Shown piece by piece: positions 33,719 to 36,260 of a stretch of 36,260 nt of DNA (its first letter is position 1; every line of letters starts with the position of its first letter). Made by a program: the position numbers and the translations under genes. Source of the stretch: an uncultured Mucilaginibacter sp. (lineage in GTDB: Bacteria; Bacteroidota; Bacteroidia; Sphingobacteriales; Sphingobacteriaceae); the NCBI GenBank assembly GCA_903915155.1, contig CAIWRU010000065.1:1-36260 (forward strand), written 5' to 3'. The notes under the pieces are model-generated. The model saw nothing but the letters and a program-made list of their open reading frames with translations. It ran no database searches and was not told where the DNA came from.

Positions 33719-35266
33719 CTATAACACCTTTGCCGCTGCTACTGCGCAGTTTATCCCATCAATAGCTGCCGAAATTATACCGCCTGCATACCCCGCGCCT
33801 TCGCCGCAGGGATATAAGCCGCTTATTTGGGGATGCTGCAAGGTTTCCTTATCCCTCGGTATTTTTACGGGCGATGAGGTGCGGCTTTCCACACCTACCA
33901 ATATGGCTTCGTTGGTATAATAGCCTTTCATTTTCTGCCCAAAAGCAGGTAATGCCTTTCGCAGCCGTTCATTTATCCAGCCGGGCAATACCTCTTTTAG
34001 CTGCACGCTTTTTGTACCGGGCAGGTAGGAGTTTTTGGGCAGATCACTTGATAATTTACCATTCACAAAATCAACCATACGCTGGGCCGGGGCTACTAAA
34101 CTGCCACCACCTGCGGTAAAGGCTATGCGTTCAATTTCCTGCTGAAAGCGGAGCATTCTGAAGGGATCGGCTTCATCGCCTTTTATATCCTCCAAATTAA
34201 TTTGCACCACCGTGCCCGAGTTGGCATAAGGGTTATTACGTTTTGACGGGCTCCAACCGTTCACTACTATCTCGTCGGCTTCGGTAGCACATGGGGCAAT
34301 GATGCCACCGGGACACATGCAGAAAGAGAATACGCCCCGACCATCTACCTGCTCAACCAAACTGTAATACGATGGCGGCAGATCATCGCCTCGTACATCA
34401 CAATGGTATTGGGCGCGATCAATTATTTCCTGCGGATGCTCAATGCGTACACCTAATGCAAATGGCTTTGCTTCTATCAATATATTTTGGCTGTGCAACA
34501 TTTCAAATACATCGCGGGCTGAATGACCTGTGGCGAGTATCACTGCATCAGCATTTATTTTTTCGCCTGTTGCCAGTTGTACGCCTTTTATCTTTCCAAA
34601 TTCAACCAGCAGCGACGTAACCTTTGCATCAAACCTCACCTCTCCCCCTGCATTTAATATGGTTTCGCGTATAGCGGTTATTATTTGTGGTAATTTATTG
34701 GTGCCGATATGCGGGCGGGCATCAACCAAAATATCTTCAGTTGCGCCATGTGCTACAAATATCTTCAGCACTTCGTTCACATCGCCACGCTTGGTTGATC
34801 GGGTGTACAGCTTGCCATCAGAATAGGTACCTGCGCCACCTTCGCCAAAGCAGTAATTGCTTTCGGGGTTCACCAGGCCTTGTTTGTTGATGTTGGCCAG
34901 GTCGCGGCGGCGGTCTTTCACTTCTTTGCCACGCTCGATAATGATGGGTTTTAAACCTAACTCAATGCATTGCAACGCGGCAAATAATCCGGCAGGACCA
35001 GCGCCCACTATAATCACCGGTTTGGCTTGTTTTATATCAGGATAATTAACGGTATAAGTTTCGGGAAGAGAAGGCTCATCTACATAAACCTTTAACTGCA
35101 TGCGGTAAACCACTTTACGACCGCGCGCGTCAATTGATCGCTTTACTATTTTTATGCCGGTAACGCGTTTTGCGGGGATGTTTAATGCCGATGCGGCGAG
35201 GCCGGTTAATACCGCCTCATCTTCATGCTGACCCGGAGGGCAGGTGATCTCTGTTTCTTTTATCAT
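33719..35266 (-). CDS. FAD-dependent dehydrogenase, COG2509 type
   Basis: A 515-residue flavoprotein. It opens with an Arg/Lys-rich alpha-beta region (VTGIKIVKRSIDARGRKVVYRM), followed by the FAD motif VIVGAGPAGLFAALQCIELG (about 90-109), IIERGKEVKDRRRD, the characteristic NYCFGEGGAGTYSDGKLYTR, a mid-protein ATGHSARDVFEML, and the C-terminal SGLYPCGEGAGYAGGIISAAIDG. This layout is that of the uncharacterised FAD dehydrogenases of COG2509, sometimes called BaiN/RdsA-like or geranylgeranyl-reductase-like in databases. The physiological substrate is unknown. The gene is divergent from the sigma factor. Confidence 0.9.
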   Translation of the reverse strand: MIKETEITCPPGQHEDEAVLTGLAASALNIPAKRVTGIKIVKRSIDARGRKVVYRMQLKVYVDEPSLPETYTVNYPDIKQAKPVIIVGAGPAGLFAALQCIELGLKPIIIERGKEVKDRRRDLANINKQGLVNPESNYCFGEGGAGTYSDGKLYTRSTKRGDVNEVLKIFVAHGATEDILVDARPHIGTNKLPQIITAIRETILNAGGEVRFDAKVTSLLVEFGKIKGVQLATGEKINADAVILATGHSARDVFEMLHSQNILIEAKPFALGVRIEHPQEIIDRAQYHCDVRGDDLPPSYYSLVEQVDGRGVFSFCMCPGGIIAPCATEADEIVVNGWSPSKRNNPYANSGTVVQINLEDIKGDEADPFRMLRFQQEIERIAFTAGGGSLVAPAQRMVDFVNGKLSSDLPKNSYLPGTKSVQLKEVLPGWINERLRKALPAFGQKMKGYYTNEAILVGVESRTSSPVKIPRDKETLQHPQISGLYPCGEGAGYAGGIISAAIDGINCAVAAAKVL

Positions 35267-35310
35267 GGTGCTGCCGGGTTTTTATCCCGGATGGTGCAAA
35301 GATAAGATTT

Positions 35311-35397
35311 AGTGATTGGAGATTAGTGGTTAGAGATTAGGAAAATAATGCGGCTTCTTAACTAATCTCTAATCTCCAGCCTCTGATCTCTACCCTC
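35311..35397. repeat. Seven-base-period palindromic repeat, ATTAG/CTAAT type
   Basis: The left arm is AGTGATT, GGAGATT, AGTGGTT, AGAGATT (35311-35338). The right arm is TAATCTC, TAATCTC, CAGCCTC, TGATCTC, TACCCTC (35363-35397). The arms are complementary through CTAATCTCTAA and related blocks. The heptads differ in sequence from the era-der and metH elements but keep the exact 7-base step and the two-armed layout. Located in the divergent gap before the sigma factor. Confidence 0.85.
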
Positions 35398-35424
35398 AAA
35401 ACCGTCCGCTTGCATACGACAACC

Positions 35425-35438
35425 GTTCGAAAACGAAC
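35425..35438. promoter_or_regulatory. Inverted repeat GTTCG-AAAA-CGAAC, possible operator
   Basis: A perfect 5-bp dyad around AAAA, about 96 bases before the sigma factor start and 159 bases before the COG2509 start on the other strand. Its symmetry and position in a divergent gap suit a regulator site, but no regulator is identified. Confidence 0.35.
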
Positions 35439-35533
35439 AGTTTCGTAGAAGCTTATTTTTTTATTTAATTGATAATCAGCGATTTAATTTAAGGGTATCA
35501 ATTTTGGCATAGGTGTATCAAATACGGAAGACG

Positions 35534-36097
35534 ATGAACACCGAGAATTACTTAAGCTTGATTTGGGAAGGATGCCTTCGGAACGAGCGCAAATACCAGG
35601 AGTTATTTTATAAGCTGCTTGCCCCCAAGATGATGGCCGTTTGCATGCGCTACGCCAAAGACAGGGATGAAGCCCAGGATATATTACAGGAAGGTTTTGT
35701 GAAGCTGTTCAAAAACCTGCACAACTACCGCGGCGAGGGAAGTTTGGAAGGATGGATACGCATTATGGTGCACAGCGCAATATCGCGTTACCGCAAGGCT
35801 AAAACCATGGTACTTGTGGATGATTTTGGCGAAGACAGCAACATGCAAGCCGGCACCAGCCGCAACGGCAACACGCTGGAAGCCGAAGATATTTTAGCGC
35901 TGATACAGGAACTACCCGAAACCTACCGCGCAGTATTTAACATGTATGCTATTGAAGGCTACTCGCACCAGGAAATAGGCGAAACCTTAGGTATGTCAGA
36001 ACTTTTATCGCGTACCACGTTGTGCAGAGCACGGGGGATATTGAAAAGGAAATTGCAGGAAATGGAGCACAGGGAATTGTGCTGTATGGCGGTGTAA
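35534..36097 (+). CDS. RNA polymerase sigma factor, sigma-70/ECF type
   Basis: A 187-residue sigma factor with region 2 (YQELFYKLLAPKMMAVCMRYAKDRDEAQDILQEGFVKLFKNL, then GSLEGWIRIMVHSAISRYRK) and region 4 (LIQELPETYRAVFNMYAIEGYSHQEIGETLGMSELLSRTTLCRARGILKRKL). It lacks regions 1 and 3, as is usual for ECF factors. One odd point is MSELLSRTTLCRAR in the region-4 helix, where relatives usually read S.GT.KS.L.RAR. The track starts at 35513, but MNTENYLSLIWEGC at 35534 is the likelier start. No anti-sigma gene is visible before the window ends, but one could follow the 163-base non-coding tail. Confidence 0.9.
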   Translation: MNTENYLSLIWEGCLRNERKYQELFYKLLAPKMMAVCMRYAKDRDEAQDILQEGFVKLFKNLHNYRGEGSLEGWIRIMVHSAISRYRKAKTMVLVDDFGEDSNMQAGTSRNGNTLEAEDILALIQELPETYRAVFNMYAIEGYSHQEIGETLGMSELLSRTTLCRARGILKRKLQEMEHRELCCMAV

Positions 36098-36120
36098 GCC
36101 CCTCCATTTATGCCCTAAAC

Positions 36121-36239
36121 GAATTAGTGACCGGTTTGCGCCTGCATTAGCCATCACTAATTCACTGATCACTAATAGCAAGTATGCCTGCCCTATCGGA
36201 AAAAGTCTTGCGACTTGATACTAACTACTTGATACTCCT
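36121..36239. repeat. Repeat-filled tail after the sigma gene
   Basis: Two elements. First, GAATTAGTGA (36121-36130) is the exact reverse complement of TCACTAATTC (36154-36163), followed by TCACT units at 8 and 7 bases. Second, GACTTGA, TACTAAC, TACTTGA, TACTCCT (36212-36239) has the 7-base step and contains 24 bases identical to 18316-18339 in the metH leader. No good left arm is visible for the second one; it is preceded by a tiny hairpin AAGTC-TTGC-GACTT. No gene is seen in 36098-36260. Confidence 0.8.
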
Positions 36240-36260
36240 TAATTAACTTTACTATAATAA

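Overview
The window reads as chromosomal DNA of a member of the Bacteroidota, most likely Sphingobacteriaceae (Mucilaginibacter- or Pedobacter-like). This is inferred from gene content: a secreted GH43/GH172 glycan locus, a split KdpD sensor with a separate kinase, and a Bax inhibitor-1 protein. A-rich start regions without clear Shine-Dalgarno sites and several TAnnTTTG promoter cores agree with it. No species call is possible from sequence alone.

Layout. (1) 1-4.4 kb: secreted glycan degradation, with a GH43 enzyme (5' end outside the window), a DUF2961/GH172 protein, and a barrel-type hydrolase fused to a cysteine-less FGE-sulfatase domain. (2) 4.6-11.0 kb: a YdcF-like membrane protein, then a potassium locus in visible decay. 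Kup and the KdpD sensor are intact, the partner histidine kinase is split by a -1 frameshift in a T run, and only the last third of kdpC remains, joined to the 5' part of a PIN-like gene. kdpFAB is absent. (3) 11.2-18.0 kb: initiator tRNA, the GTPases era and der, a C-terminal processing protease, murQ, a protein of unknown function and a Bax inhibitor-1 protein. (4) 18.0-23.1 kb: a SAM-I riboswitch, metH and metF, a methionine and one-carbon unit. (5) 23.2-32.5 kb: an SDR oxidoreductase, a sigma-54 response regulator, an MFS_2 transporter, and a five-gene minus-strand operon (CFA-synthase-like methyltransferase, alpha/beta hydrolase, FAD amine oxidase, DUF1365, second CFA-synthase-like enzyme) that looks like a membrane fatty-acid modification pathway. 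(6) 32.7-36.3 kb: a CoA-binding protein, a DinB-family protein, a COG2509 FAD dehydrogenase and an RNA polymerase sigma factor.

The most unusual signal lies in the gaps between genes. Many intergenic spaces are filled by long imperfect palindromes of several families. One group (era/der, metH leader, COG2509/sigma gap, after the sigma gene) is built from short units repeating with an exact 7-base period in both arms. Units of two sequence types sit side by side in one arm, so they look like variants of one superfamily. Two of these palindromes end 2 and 4 bases before the start codons of der and metH. A second, G/C-run family fills the metH-metF gap and supplies the last codons of the hydrolase and the first codons of the FAD oxidase. 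A third family with roughly 9-base spacing lies between convergent genes. A fourth provides the GTG start of the CoA-binding gene. I do not know a published description of the 7-base-period elements.
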